Positions 34,815-44,474 of a stretch of DNA of 64,000 nucleotides are shown here, piece by piece. Every line of letters starts with the position of its first letter. Positions within the stretch are counted from its first letter, which is position 1. Made by a program: the position numbers and the translations under genes. The notes beneath the pieces are model-generated. The model saw only the letters and a list, made by a program, of their open reading frames with translations, did no database searches and had not been told where the DNA came from. Source of the stretch: Pinus tabuliformis (taxonomy: Eukaryota > Streptophyta > Pinopsida > Pinales > Pinaceae); the NCBI GenBank assembly GCA_031772625.1, contig CM062808.1, positions 472,127,655 through 472,191,654 on the forward strand, given 5' to 3'.

Positions 34815-36695
34815 CAACCATTTGAGGTCGAGACAGATGCCTCTGACTATGCTATTGGGGCAGTCCTTACTCAACATGGACATCCAGTGGCATATCACAG
34901 TGAAACACTTTCAGACACGGTCCGGAAGTACCCCACTTATGATAAAGAGATGTATTCCATTGTACAGGCCTGCCGACAATGGAAGCATTACATTTTGGGG
35001 AAGGAAACGGTCATCCACACAGACCACCGACCTCTGCAGTTCATACAGACCCAAGGGAAGTTGCAGAATGATCGCCATCAGAAGTGGTCTACATACTTGC
35101 AACAGTTTCACTTGAATATCAAGTATAAAAAGGGCAGCACCAATAATGTTGCAGATTGCCTCAGTCGACCACCGATCATGGCGCTAACCACCGTGCTCAA
35201 CTCTTGCGGGCACGAGACTTCTGATTGGCCACTTCTCTACAAAAGCGACCCAGAATTCGGCCACACATACCAGACACTCTTGGAGGGTCGGCAGGTTGCA
35301 GATTTTCACCTCCAGGATGCCCTATTATGACACCTCGGTCACCTTTGTGTTCCTTCAAGCGAGCGTGCCAAGATGATTTGGGAAGCACACTACAGTCGGG
35401 CTGCTGGGCATTTCGAGGTCGAGAAAACAGTGGCAGTACTGCAAAACTATTTCTATTGGCCGAATCTTCGACATGATGTTGGGAAGTACATCCGATCATG
35501 TACTGCCTGTGCCATTGCCAAACCGACCATTAAGAAGCAAGGCCTCTATACCTCGTTGCCTACCCCTAGTCGACCTTGGGAATCCATCTCCATGGATTAC
35601 ATGTCAGGCCTTCCTTCCACTAAGCATGGAAATGACTGTGTTTTTGTGGTCGTCGACAGGTTCTCAAAGATGGCCATTATGATGGCCTGCAAGAAGAATA
35701 TCACAGCAGAAGCCACTGCTAAACTTTTCTTTGAACGAGTGTGGGTGCACTTTGGGATTCCACAGTCTATCATCTCAGATCGGGACAGTCGGTTTCTCAG
35801 CACCTTTTGGTCCAGTCTCTGGTCAATGCTGGACACCAAACTCACGAAGTCCACAACCTTCCATCCTCAAACTGATGGCCAGACAGAGGTTGTCAATAGG
35901 ATGATTGTGCACATTCTGCGCATGTATAACTCAAAGCATCCGCGCACATGGGACGAGAGCCTCCCCTACGTTCAGCACAGCTACAACCGAGCTCTTCACA
36001 GCTCCACTGGCCATAGCCCTTTTCAGGTGGGTTTGGGATTCCAGCCACTATGCCCCATTGATGTGGCCATGCCACTTGCAGCTACTCACATGAATTCAGC
36101 TCATGTCTAGTCCGAAACAGATAAGGCCACCAGCTTCATTGAGCGCATCCAACATATTCGCCAGCAGGTCCATGACATTCTTGAGAAATCAAATGCCAAG
36201 TACAAGAAACGACATGATCAACATCGGGTGCCACACAAGTTTTAGGTGGGCAACAAAGTCTGGTTGCATTTGCAAAAAGAACGCCTTACTGGAGCCTATC
36301 GAAAATTGAGACCACTCCGATATGGTCCTTACACCATTACTAAGGCTATGGGAGACAATGCATTTGAGCTCAGCATTCCCCCATTCCTTGGCTTGCACCC
36401 AGTATTCAATGTGGACCGCCTTCGGCCATACTTTCCACCATTGCTAGACACATTCGACATTGCAGAACAGCTCAAACCCACAGAATTAAATCCAGATTGC
36501 ATGGAACAAGCTGCAACTGATCGGATCATGGACACACAGATCAAGAACACTCGCCAACAGAATATCCAACTGTATCGAGTTGTCAAAGCAGGCCAACTCC
36601 TTCAGCAGGGCAAGTGGCTCACCAGGGAACAAGTTCAGCAGAAGTTTCCTCATCTCATGGAGGAGCTCAACGCAATGGTGACCATTGCTTCCTAA
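34815..36695 (+). pseudogene. LTR-C RNase H, integrase and C-terminal domain
   Basis: Continues the gag-pol frame. RNase H: FEVETDASDYAIGAVL, KEMYSIVQA, HTDHRPLQ. Then the integrase zinc region (HYSRAAGHFEVEK, CTACAIAK) and the catalytic core with D in SMDYMSGLP, D in IISDRDSRFLS and E in HPQTDGQTEVVN. The GPY/F-type domain GPYTITKAMGDNAFEL and LHPVFNVDRLRPYF come next. Stops lie at 35328-35330, 36108-36110 and 36243-36245. The tail around residues GKWLTREQVQQKFPHL resembles the far end of a chromodomain, but its core is not clear. Confidence 0.88.
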
Positions 36696-36706
36696 GGGGG
36701 GAGGAA

Positions 36707-37337
36707 TGATCCAGGTGGATATTGGTGGCCACCTGCCAAATCCACCTGGACCCACACCATTGTCTTTCTCAGCATTTTCAGTTTCCTTAATTGTAGCACA
36801 ATTTACTATTTTTAGCAGTTTTTCGGGTCCTGAACTTCCGGAGCCGTTTTGAGGCCCTAAACGACGTTTTTTGGAGAATCCGGGGGCAACACGAGTCCAT
36901 GGAATGGACTGGTGTTGCCCATTCCAACAATGATAGTGCTCAGATAGATCTTTCTAATGAGCTATTGTACGCGTCAAACGGAGATCATATGCCAAAGTTA
37001 CGACCCCGGGAAGTTGATGTACCAACTTACCTCCAAACGGGGCCCACAGTTTGGCGTTTCATCTCCTAGGGTTAGGTTTTGGAATGTTAAGAGTTTTTCC
37101 ATTGTTTCTCAACAATAAATAGGCCTTCGAGCCTCATTGTAACACAGTTCAGAGGCATGTAGCCATCACATCTCTTCTCAGAGATAAGCTACCATCGCCC
37201 TAGCTAGTTCATTTCCATTTCTATTTGTAAGCATATTTCAGTATTTTCCATTAATGAAACGAAGTATTATTTCCGCTGCATATCTGTGTATATGGTTATA
37301 TCTGTAATTTGTTGCGTTTCTGTTTAAATCCGGATCA
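36707..37337 (+). repeat. LTR-C 3' LTR
   Basis: 631 bp, same termini as 30233-30863. It is preceded by the polypurine tract AAGGGGGGAGGAA directly after the stop of the gag-pol frame, and followed by TTAAT and resumed LINE-1 sequence. Confidence 0.92.
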
Positions 37338-37342
37338 TTAAT

Positions 37343-39068
37343 GGACTCACAAATGGGTAACGATGGGTGGTTGCTTAATCCTCATAAAATCAGTTCTCCA
37401 CAACATTCCAATTTTTTGGATGCATATTTACAAAATTCCAATGGGTGTTTGCAAAATCAATTCCATGGTTTCCCATTTTTTGTGGGAAGGTACATAAAAG
37501 GAACACAAAATCCATCTTGCTAGTCTGGAGATGCTCAATCTGCTGGTCACTCTTGGTGGTTGGGGCCTAAAATATTTGGATTCCTTCAATATGGAATTTC
37601 TCCTAAAAAAATTTGGAGGGTTGTTTGCAGTAATGGTACCTTATTAGTTGGTTGTTGGTTGCATGATGGTGCTCTGGATCCTCCAAACATCTCACAATCT
37701 TGGTGTAGTCTTCTCAAGACCAAGCATTGGTTTTTTGGGAACCTTAGAGGGGATGTTGGCTCTGGCTCTATTCCTCGTATTGGCTTGTAATCGCTCTCAG
37801 GTATGAATGGCCCTCATTTACTATCTCCTGCTCTCATTAACTTTCTACATAATTAGGGCATTTTTGTGATCAAAGATATTGTAAATGTTTCTCTTTCTTC
37901 TCCTTTCTATACTCATTGGAAAGATACAAATGAGCTTGAGATGCCTGATCTATTGATTTCAGAATGGAAATCTTATATATCTATCCTAAAACACTCCGGG
38001 ATAATCCTCTCTCCTAAAGAAGACAAAATGACATGGTTTGGAGGCACTCAGCAAGGAAAGGTTATTGTCAAGGAGGCATATCAGCTAATCTTGCATCCCT
38101 CTAGACAAGTTCAAGTTTTCTCTTGGCTGGCTCGTGCATGGAAATAGAATTTCCCTGTTAAACTTAAATGCTTTTCCTGGTTGGTGGTACATAATCAGAT
38201 TCTCACTTGGGAAATCCTGTGCAAAAGGGAGTCCCAAGGCCTGGGTATATGTGGTCATTGTTTGTGCTTCAGAGAGGATGTGAACCATCTTTTCATCCAT
38301 TGCCCTTTTGCCACATTGGTTTGGTTGTGCTTCAGAGAGGACATCAACCATATTTTCATCCATTTCCCTTTTGCCACATTGGTTTGGACTTCAGTGCTTC
38401 ATCAGCTTGTCTCTTCAACAAATTTAGATGGTTTTGACATTGTCTCTTGCATTGGTAGATGGACAACGGATCATACACCCCACTGGTCTTTGGTATTCCT
38501 CATCATTTGGGGAATTTGGAGGTCAAGGAATGCCCTTATTTTTGAAAAAGTGAGACTGAACATTTGGTAGACGAGCTACAAAATAATTTCGTATTATCTA
38601 GAATTTTTCTCATCCTCGCCTTCTAATCCGAAATGCCCCCCTCCTCGTGAAATTTGGTTAGTTTTCCCGTCGGTTTTTTTGATGGTGCCTCGTCTTTTGG
38701 TATCTATGGATGTGGCGTGGCCATTCACTTAGGGCCAAAGCACTCCTACAAATATCATTGGCACTGTGGCTTTGGCTCCAACACCTGTGCTGAGTTACTG
38801 GCTCTCTGGGTGATCCTTCATTGTGCTACCTGGCTTGGACTCCGGGAGCTCAATGTTTTTGGAGACTCCATCATTGATTGGGAAAATGTGAGAGGCTCTC
38901 TAAAATACCATGCTCTCAAGCCCTGGAAACTAAAAATTAGGGCCCTGATCTTTGAATTCCATAGTTTTTCTATCTCCCACATGTATCGAATTCAAAACAA
39001 CAAAGCATATCGTTTATCAAACATTGGCTGCTCTTTGGCGACTGACTGGATCTCCTTCCAGTCTTTTT
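37343..39068 (+). mobile_element. LINE-1, fragment D (ORF2 C-terminus with zinc knuckle and RNase H)
   Basis: Continues the LINE after LTR-C, with stops and frameshifts. At 37866-38140 the frame carries MTWFGGTQQGKVIVKEAYQL, and at 38181-38560 a plant zf-RVT knuckle: ICGHCLCFREDVNHLFIHCP. The segment CFREDVNHLFIHCPFATLVW is duplicated in tandem. At 38654-39068 an RNase H domain follows: FFDGASSFGIYGCG, NTCAELLALWVIL and VFGDS, with the D, E, D residues visible. LINEs of plant L1 type often end with such an RNase H. The element end lies at or soon after 39068. Confidence 0.85.
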
Positions 39069-39792
39069 GACAATGGCATCGAAGGACATATCCCGATTTA
39101 AGATCTGACATATATTGGTTTGAGCTCTCTCTGGTATGGATCTTGTCATTAAGATTTGAAAACAACTATTTGTCAGCCTTTCATCCAGGGGTTCTTGAAT
39201 AGATTGCCACATCAATTTTGATCTGTAGCCCCAACTATAGTGGTTAATGGGTCCACACCTTGCACTGAGGTGTTACACAGCAAACCCCTACTCTTGAATG
39301 ATATGTATCAACTCAATTCCTAGCGACAACGAGGATCTCTACAGGTCCATTAGGTCCACCTAACCATTTGAGCAAAACTTGATTGGATGGAATGTCTTTG
39401 CCAACAAAGTTGTCGTTTGACTTGACTTTCGCATGAACCACACTTTGAACAGAGTTAAAATCACAACAGGGACAATTTACCACTTTTGATTGATCAAACA
39501 ATTCACAAGCAAAACCCTGATTGGTTGGTTCGACAATGAACTCAGGCCCGAGGGACGAATTTCTAACTCTGCCTCCCTCCCTAGAGGTTGAGCAGATGAT
39601 CGAAGTAACTGTATAGGAAGAGGACCAATACACCTGAGCAAAAACAATGGATGTTGTTTTGGCACGTGAGAAGATTTTCCTGCCCAATCCTCTCGACAAT
39701 GTGGGTCCCCTTGCTCAAAAGCATTGTAAGCAAAAGGTAATAAAAGTGGCTCAACAGTTGCATGGTTTGGTAATCGAAGTTGAGCGATACTT
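39069..39792. other. Unassigned segment between two LINE copies
   Basis: No family recognised. The first part is probably the LINE-1 3' untranslated region. On the minus strand a 128-codon frame (39313-39699) overlaps a 120-codon frame (39477-39839). The former ends QVLLKWLGGPNGPVEILVV, faintly like the V-L-V-K-W of a Ty3 chromodomain, but without the expected E-x-T-W-E. I do not assign it. Confidence 0.3.
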
Positions 39793-41275
39793 AAACGAAT
39801 AGAAGTTTGGATCCTAGTGACCGGGAACATTTCTCTCAATCATACAAATATGAAATACTTAACCTAGAACTTCGAAGATCCCAAATATTACTTCAACAGG
39901 CTGAAGAACTGCAACAAAAGAATCGAAATATGTGGGTTGTAGCAGGGGATAAAAATAACAAATTTTTCCACAACCACGTTAATATGTGGCGACAAAAAAA
40001 ACTCTATTTGGAGTATTGAATCCAATTCTGGGGAAAATCTATCTTCACAAAAGGACATTGCAGGGGAGGCAATGCAATACTTTAGCAATTTATATCATTC
40101 TAGGGAACAGGTCCCTTTCAGCAAACAAATGGACATATGTGATCTCTTTCTTGCTTTATTTGGAGTGGAGGAAAACCTCCAAATGGAACACCCTGCCACC
40201 AAGGATGATGTTCTCCTTGTACTAAAAGAATTGCTGAGAGGAAAAAGTCTTGGCTCATTGGATGGACCATGGAACTTTTCATTCATTTCCAGGACATAAT
40301 GATTGAGCTCACCGAGATGGTTGAAGAGTCCAGATGCCTTGGATGGGTCTCTGGTGCAACAAATGCTACTTTTATCTCCCTCATTCCGAAGGTTTCTAAA
40401 CCAACTTCTTTTCTAGATTTTCGACCAATATCTTTGTGTAATACCATTTACAAATTGATATCGAAAACCATAGAAAATCACCTCAAACCCTTCTTATCCA
40501 AACATATATCTGTTGAGAAATTTTACTTCTTAGAACATCGACAAATTCATTACGCGGTAGCTATCGCTCAAAATGTATGCACTCCATCAAGACTGGACAT
40601 CTCGATGCCTATCTCATGAAGATCGATCTAACTAAAGCTTTTGATTTTGTAGATTGGGAATTATTATGGATGATTCTACAAAAAATTGGTCTTGGAAACC
40701 TAATGATTAAATGGATCAAATATTGTATTAAGTTTGCCTCTTTTTCCATCCTGGTCAACGACATCCCAACAGATTTCTTTTCGGCCTCTCAAGGACTTCG
40801 ACAGGGTTGTGCCATGTCATCGCTTCTGTTTCTTATCATCATCGACGGCCTCAACAGAAAATTCTTAGATGTCCGACGCCGTGGGATCCTATCAGGTTGC
40901 TGGATTGCAGATCGAGTTCCCATATCCCACCTAAACTTTGCTGATGATCTGGTGGAGACTGGAAAATTCAAACCCTCAGAATGGCAGGGGATATTTGATA
41001 TCTTACATGACTTCGGACTTGGTTCGGGCCTCTACATAAACCACAATAAGACCATACTGATTTCAAAATGAGCCTGAGGCGCCACGGATTCTGGAGATAG
41101 CGAACATCTTTGATGTAGAGATCAAACATTTGGATGGGGGCTTTAAGTATTTGGGGTTTTTTTTGAAGCCAAATGGCTACAATAATAAGGATTGGGCTTG
41201 GATACTTATTAAAATTTACAAGTGGCTTAATCAGTGGACTCACAAATGGATAACGATGGGTGGTTTCCTAATCCT
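39793..41275 (+). mobile_element. LINE-2: second LINE fragment of the LINE-1 family
   Basis: Begins in the linker (DPSDREHFSQSYKYEILNLE) and covers the reverse transcriptase: NKFFHNHVNMWRQKK, a degenerate GKSLG motif, FISLIPKVSKP, FRPISLCNTIYKLISK, MKIDLTKAFDFVDW, ASQGLRQGCAMSSLLFLI, and the catalytic FADD. It ends near WTHKW at 41275. It lacks the insertions present in LINE-1 and so serves as the uninterrupted reference for three junctions. Several frameshifts and stops make it inactive. Both ends are abrupt, so it is a fragment, not a canonical 3'-anchored copy. Confidence 0.85.
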
Positions 41276-41319
41276 GGTGCTGGTGTGGAAGTATTGCAGC
41301 TGATACACACCTTGACAGG

Positions 41320-42060
41320 TGGTTTATCAGAGCAGGTCTGAAGACTTGGAGAAGTCTTGCACGAAGCTGGGTGAAGCAAGTGTGCACACACTTGGAAGTT
41401 GATGACAGGTGATATTGAGGCTTGAACAGGTTCAGGGGTTGAAGCATTTGGAGTTTCAAGACTCGGTTTTGAGCAGGGTTGCTCGTGACAGTGGAAAGGG
41501 TACTTGCAGGTGAAGGAAACCGTTTCACACGAAGTGGAACAAGGGTCGGTTCAGTTGCAGGTGACTCGGTGAAGCCATTGGATGGTCGAGACTAGATCAC
41601 AAAAGAAGAAGCTGTTGGAGATGGCAGCTGGGTCTCATGTTGGGTCTAGCCTGGAACATGATACTTTTGCAATTATGGAGAAGATGCTGTTGAAGATGGA
41701 AGCCATGGAATCCTCCCGGGAAAATAAGATGGACTTGTTCACTCAAGAACAAGAGGCCAGATCGAAGCTAAGGGAAGAGTTTGATGAGCTCCGAACACAG
41801 CATGAGTACACTGATCTTATGTGTACACAAATTGAGATAAGGGTCAAAGAGGTTGAGGAATCAAGGGATCAGGGTCTTGCAGAGATCGTGAACTTGAAGA
41901 AAACTCTTGAGGATACTAAAGATGAGCTTGCGGTGTTGAAGAAGGTCGTGAGGCATAACTCAGGTGGAGGAGTGCGTCATGTGAAAGTCAAGGAACCGGA
42001 GTCTTATGATGGTACAAGGAATGCAAAAACTCTTGGCAATTTTTTGTTTAGGAGTTGCCC
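41320..42060 (+). pseudogene. Ty3 gag amino-terminal remnant with leader
   Basis: A frame at 41582-42088 starts MVETRSQKKKLLEMAAG. It has a long coiled-coil stretch rich in Glu, Lys and Leu (residues about 35-125) and then KVKEPESYDGTRNAKTLGNF, the entry to the retrotransposon gag core. It breaks off at about 42045 into unrelated sequence. About 250 bp upstream, GGTTTATCAGAGCAGG (about 41323) resembles an initiator-Met primer site with one extra base, so the intervening stretch would be the leader. LTRs and pol are missing. Confidence 0.6.
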
Positions 42061-42289
42061 CTCCCCTTTATACTGTTGCAATTGTTGATGTGTTTTATAA
42101 TTGCTATGGATAATGAATGAGTATGGGCTTCATTAGTATAAAGGATAATTAATTTTACTTGGTTGCGAAACATAAACTAAGTAAAGACAAGTGAATTAGG
42201 CGTAGTCCACGAATGTTAGTATTGGTGAAAAGAAAACGTTCGGTGGTGCCGCACCTCGCTATAAGCGGTTGGAAGACTACCGCAGGTAT

Positions 42290-42939
42290 AGGGGCATGAC
42301 ACAGACCCTTCTGAAACTCAAATACCTTTGGACTCTTTGTTCTCAATTTATAACGATCTGGGGGTTCGGAATATATCCCGTGCTGTGAAGAAAACTGAAA
42401 TCTCTATGCCACAGATGATGTCTTTGCAGAAGCTTCAGCCAGGGGAGGGGATATTGGGGATGGGATTGTACAAAATGCTTATTGCATATCTTGCAAAGCC
42501 TTCCTTCAAAATTCCAGCTGATAAGAGACATCAGGTTGTCAAGGCTCTCATAAATTGCCCTGTCTATAGAGTGGCAGAGCCACTCAGGATGGAATACTCT
42601 CTATTAGTGGTACAAAACATTAAAGTAAAAACAGAAACTATGGTAAGATGGGAGAAAGACCCCAAGCGGCTCTTGCTACTAACACCTGATCGAGACGATC
42701 AGAAGGCAAAGATGTTGTTTGTCAGTGATTTTGCTGAGGTAATCTCACAGGGTTTGTTAGCAGAATTTCCAGATCTGGTTGGAGGTCTATGTGAGATGAT
42801 TAAATTAGGATGCGCTTTTGACTTCGATTTGCAACCAGTGGATTGCATGCTGCGGAGCAGAAACCTTCAGTTGTTTACTGAGGACAACCGCTTCCTTTCT
42901 TTCTATTCTAGCCATTGGGCTAGTGTTGCCAAGGTCTAG
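42290..42939 (+). pseudogene. NO VEIN-like C-terminal coding end (duplicate copy)
   Basis: The frame 42328-42939 begins in LDSLFSIYNDLGVRNISRAV, which matches the last stretch of minus-strand exon 3 visible at positions 1-245 (IYNHLGVRNISQAV). It continues with ILGMGLYKMLIAYLAKPSF, FVSDFAEVISQGLLAE and SRNLQLFTEDNRFLSF, the typical C-terminal part of the family, and ends at a natural-looking stop. Homology starts near 42290 and nothing upstream matches. Same orientation as duplicate exons 1-2 at 6390-6839, so it is most simply the far end of the same broken copy. Confidence 0.75.
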
Positions 42940-44193
42940 TGTTGCCAAGGTTGTGCCATTACAGATATAAAATTGCAAATCACAAGAGATGCCCGAGTGC
43001 AAGATATCTTGAGAAATGTTTTGTAAGGAGGGTATTCCCATAATTCTCATTTTCTATTTTGATATATTGCTGTACTATTTAGCATTATAGGTTTAAGGCG
43101 TGGCAGCGCCAGCAAGAATATTAGTATGCTCCCTGAAAGCAGGTTAGTCATTCGAATTAGGTATCTTGACTCTGCTATCGTTGAAGGAACCAGAATAGTT
43201 GTAATATTTGCTTTCCATATAATCGAAGACTCTTTTGATATATAACGGTGTAGCATATTATTTACCTCTGCAAAATATTGTACAAAATGGTTTTTCTTTT
43301 TTTTCATGTCGATGACATATGGTAGCATTCCCAGCATCTTCATTGAGCTTCGAGTGAAAATTGTGTCATCATATGTAGTCATCGTTTTTTGAATTGATTG
43401 TGAAACAGAGTATGATCCAGTTTTCTTTTTCCATGGAAAAAAGAAAAGGGAAACCATGGATCTTTTATACATGTTACATTCATGGAAGCGATACTTCAAA
43501 TTTTTATAACAGTGTGCAATGTTAAGAAGAGCCATATATGTATGTGTGTGTGGGTACTTTCCGTGTCAATTTCATGTTATTGAATTTGAGCTATCATTAG
43601 AACAAGGTGGATAGCTGCGAAGCTGCTATTTCTGCCTCTTTAGATAATTACTAAAAATCTTGCATTATGTGACAAGATTTTGTTATTTAGATATTGTGAC
43701 AAAATATTTTTTTAAAATTAAAAATAAGTCCATACTTTTCGGTTGATATGTTCTCCTTTTTGGTTGATCGAGGCAGATGTTCTAAACCTATATCAGTATT
43801 GTTCTTGTTCCTTTGTGACAGAATAACAGGGACATTGACTCAATGAAGGCAAGCCGGTGCAATGTAAGCAGAGAACAATCCTGAGAGTAGAGCCAAAACG
43901 AATTAGAGCAGGCAAATACTTCAGAGGCTAGTACATGCACGAAAACAAATGACTTTGTTAATTTTTTTTGCAGTCAACAACAAACTAACAAGCTGTCCAG
44001 CACAGAGAGGCATAACAAACTGGAAATACTTTACACCCTTTGTGAATGTTGTGGCCTAATTCACAGAGGGCACTAAGAAACAGCAAAAGCATTTTGGAAA
44101 AGTATAGTAAAAAAGAGTACATTGTGGAAAATTGAATTCTTTAAGATTGTAGAAGTTATTGCTCTCTGTTACCGGGTATATTTAACAATAAGA
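42940..44193. other. Spacer between NO VEIN-like end and B12D-like exons
   Basis: No gene recognised. It opens with a short direct duplication (CTAGTGTTGCCAAGGT twice around 42935). A minus-strand open frame of 162 codons (43047-43535) is AT-rich in composition and shows no motif. The opening part may be the 3' untranslated region of the NO VEIN-like copy. Confidence 0.4.
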
Positions 44194-44305
44194 TTAGGGC
44201 TTTGGTAATGTGGTGTGTGAAGGACGTGTGACTCCAGAGGAATAGAACTTGCGAGAGTGCCACTTGAGATTAGAATAAAGGAGCTTGTATAGGAATTTCA
44301 CTAAG
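44194..44305 (-). CDS. B12D/NDUFA4-like small protein, last exon (tentative)
   Basis: After an 80 bp intron with acceptor TTTCTGTAG, the frame continues in phase for 36 codons (LVKFLYKLLYSNLKWHSRKF and following) and ends at a stop at 44194. The join is in frame and both splice sites are good, but the residues only loosely resemble the usual B12D tail (EHSLRKF becomes WHSRKF). It may be a divergent member, a wrong exon choice or a decayed copy. Confidence 0.35.
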
Positions 44306-44385
44306 CTACAGAAATAAAAACAAAATAAAATTAGATGAAAATGAATATACATGAACCTAAAATCCAAAATTCGGAGCCTACATAC

Positions 44386-44474
44386 CTCACTTTGGGATTT
44401 GTGAATAAAATTCGACTCAATTGGAAGCAACACATGGTAACAGCTACACCAGTGGCTCCAAATATGGGATAGGC
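44386..44474 (-). CDS. B12D/NDUFA4-like small protein, internal exon
   Basis: An 89 bp exon between acceptor TTGCAATTCCAG and donor AG|GTATGT. It encodes AYPIFGATGVAVTMCCFQLS and then RILFTNPKV. This fits the hydrophobic N-terminal segment of the plant B12D family, related to the MLRQ/NDUFA4 subunit of mitochondrial respiration. The usual pattern there is (V)YPLFAA-x-GVA followed by C-x-FQL-x-R and NPEVR. The expected first exon (M..W.RPE) was not found nearby; LTR-E at 46573 may have widened the intron. Recognition is from pattern memory only. Confidence 0.5.

Larger units (their letters stand above)
30233..37337 (+). mobile_element. LTR-C: Ty3/gypsy element, nearly complete, inactive
   Basis: 7,105 bp including a 1,211 bp solo LTR insertion. 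LTRs are 631 bp each (TGATCC..GGATCA) with target duplication TTAAT (30228-30232, 37338-37342). The primer site TGGTATCAGAGC lies at 30865-30876. Gag-pol is one continuous frame from 30905 to 36695 when the insertion and its duplication are set aside, about 1,524 codons, with five premature stops and no frameshift. By eye the LTRs differ at about eleven positions, roughly half as many as in LTR-B, so this copy is the younger one. Confidence 0.93.

Noticed and set aside
39313-39839. Overlapping minus-strand frames that hint at a Ty3 tail (QVLLKW)
   Set aside because: The chromodomain W-E end and upstream integrase are missing; the similarity is a single short word.
43047-43535. 162-codon minus-strand frame
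   Set aside because: It has no recognisable motif, is of AT-rich composition and probably lies antisense to the 3' flank of the NO VEIN-like end.
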